Assembly: GCA_018238825.1 (NCBI GenBank)
Contig: JABCSP010000162.1
Coordinates: forward strand, 1-5,629
Length of the DNA stretch: 5,629 nt
Source of the DNA: Candidatus Thorarchaeota archaeon
GTDB lineage: Archaea > Asgardarchaeota > Thorarchaeia > Thorarchaeales > Thorarchaeaceae
Reading direction: 5' to 3'
Shown: positions 5,382 to 5,629 of the stretch, one piece after another
Numbering within the stretch: the stretch's first letter is position 1
Layout: the number at the start of each line of letters is the position of its first letter
Made by a program: the position numbers and the translations under genes
Notes under the pieces: generated by a model
The model's database searches: none
What the model saw: only the letters and a program-made list of their open reading frames with translations
What the model was told of the DNA's origin: nothing

Positions 5382-5412
5382 AATTCAAGAAGAGATAGAT
5401 AAAGGTTTTCAC

Positions 5413-5629
5413 ATGAGTATTTTTGACTTCATCGGACCTATAATGGTTGGACCAAGTTCCAGTCATACTGCAGGTTCATTAAGATTAGCGCGCATCGCTC
5501 TATATCTTTTAAGTGCTGTACCAGAAGAAGTTGATATTTACTTTCCAATTGGGGGTTCTTTTGCTACTAGTTATAAGGGACATGGTAGTGATAAAGCACT
5601 TATTGCAGGATTGCTAGGAATGCTATCCA
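5413..5629 (+). CDS. sdaAB: L-serine dehydratase, iron-sulfur type, beta chain/domain (partial, N-terminal 72 residues)
   Basis: The frame runs from ATG 5413 to the right window edge. The iron-sulfur L-serine dehydratase removes water and ammonia from L-serine to give pyruvate, using a [4Fe-4S] cluster carried by the alpha part, not visible here. The N-terminus is diagnostic for the beta part: FDFIGPIMVGPSSSHTAG at residues 4-21, then GGSFATSYKGHGSDKALIAG at 47-66, close to the usual HGSFAxTYKGHGTD motif but with Gly in place of the first His. The GPxMxGPSSSHTAG form is that of the two-subunit enzyme common in clostridia and also found in archaea, and less that of the single-chain proteobacterial enzyme; the window ends too early to tell split from fused. 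AAAGG at 5401-5405 lies seven bases before the ATG. Codon use and GC (about 39%) resemble the left part of the window. Confidence 0.9.
   Translation, partial: MSIFDFIGPIMVGPSSSHTAGSLRLARIALYLLSAVPEEVDIYFPIGGSFATSYKGHGSDKALIAGLLGMLS

Larger units (their letters stand above)
4981..5400. other. AT-rich stretch between the regulator operon and the serine dehydratase gene
   Basis: Counted by line, GC is about 20% at 4981-5040, 25% at 5041-5160 and about 17% at 5221-5400. It is 35-48% in sampled lines of the preceding operon and about 39% in the following gene. The part after 5230 has no ORF worth listing; it holds only the putative promoter and hairpin of the serine dehydratase gene. No repeats at the edges, tRNA or integrase was seen that would mark an insertion. 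Confidence 0.6.

Noticed and set aside
1..5629. CRISPR array, tRNA or rRNA genes, insertion sequence
   Set aside because: No regularly spaced repeats, no cloverleaf pattern, no rRNA-like stretch and no transposase or flanking terminal repeats were seen by eye.

Overview
The window reads as a piece of an archaeal chromosome of about 35-40% GC, most plausibly from an Asgard-type archaeon such as a thorarchaeon. That lineage is inferred from style only and was not tested by search. The evidence for archaea is as follows: a secreted, C-terminally anchored surface protein with a DUF11-like Ig fold and many N-glycosylation sequons; TATA-like boxes about 26-30 bases upstream of plausible transcript starts; T-tract terminators; a small winged-helix regulator; and strong GGAGG ribosome sites mainly inside operons.

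Minus strand, 1-3627. A partial gene (1-256) runs off the left edge and weakly resembles the L-2-amino-thiazoline-4-carboxylate hydrolase family. Next is a ureohydrolase of the agmatinase/SpeB type (361-1275) with all metal ligands, which would make putrescine or a related polyamine. A long inverted repeat (1344-1380) separates it from a two-gene operon. In that operon a five-helix membrane protein (3052-3627) is followed after one base by a 552-residue surface protein (1392-3050). The membrane protein appears to lack an ordinary start codon: its strong ribosome site points to ATT or ATA.

Plus strand, 3861-4824. Divergent from that operon is a second two-gene operon: a winged-helix DNA-binding protein and, one base after its stop, a two-helix membrane protein with a cytosolic-looking tail of unknown family. 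A 16-base palindrome lies between the two operons, just before the regulator, and is a candidate operator. The two operons may form one module: regulator plus membrane partner on one side, envelope proteins on the other. This is inference from layout.

Right end, 4825-5629. A T-tract closes the regulator operon. An AT-rich stretch (about 20% GC, 4981-5400) follows, with two low-confidence small ORFs on opposite strands: a lysine-rich 56-residue one and a two-helix membrane one. At 5413 the GC returns to about 40% and the first 72 residues of an iron-sulfur L-serine dehydratase beta domain begin, preceded by a TATA-like box and an AT-rich hairpin. The AT-rich stretch could be an ordinary intergenic region, a transferred remnant or an assembly join; the sequence alone does not decide.
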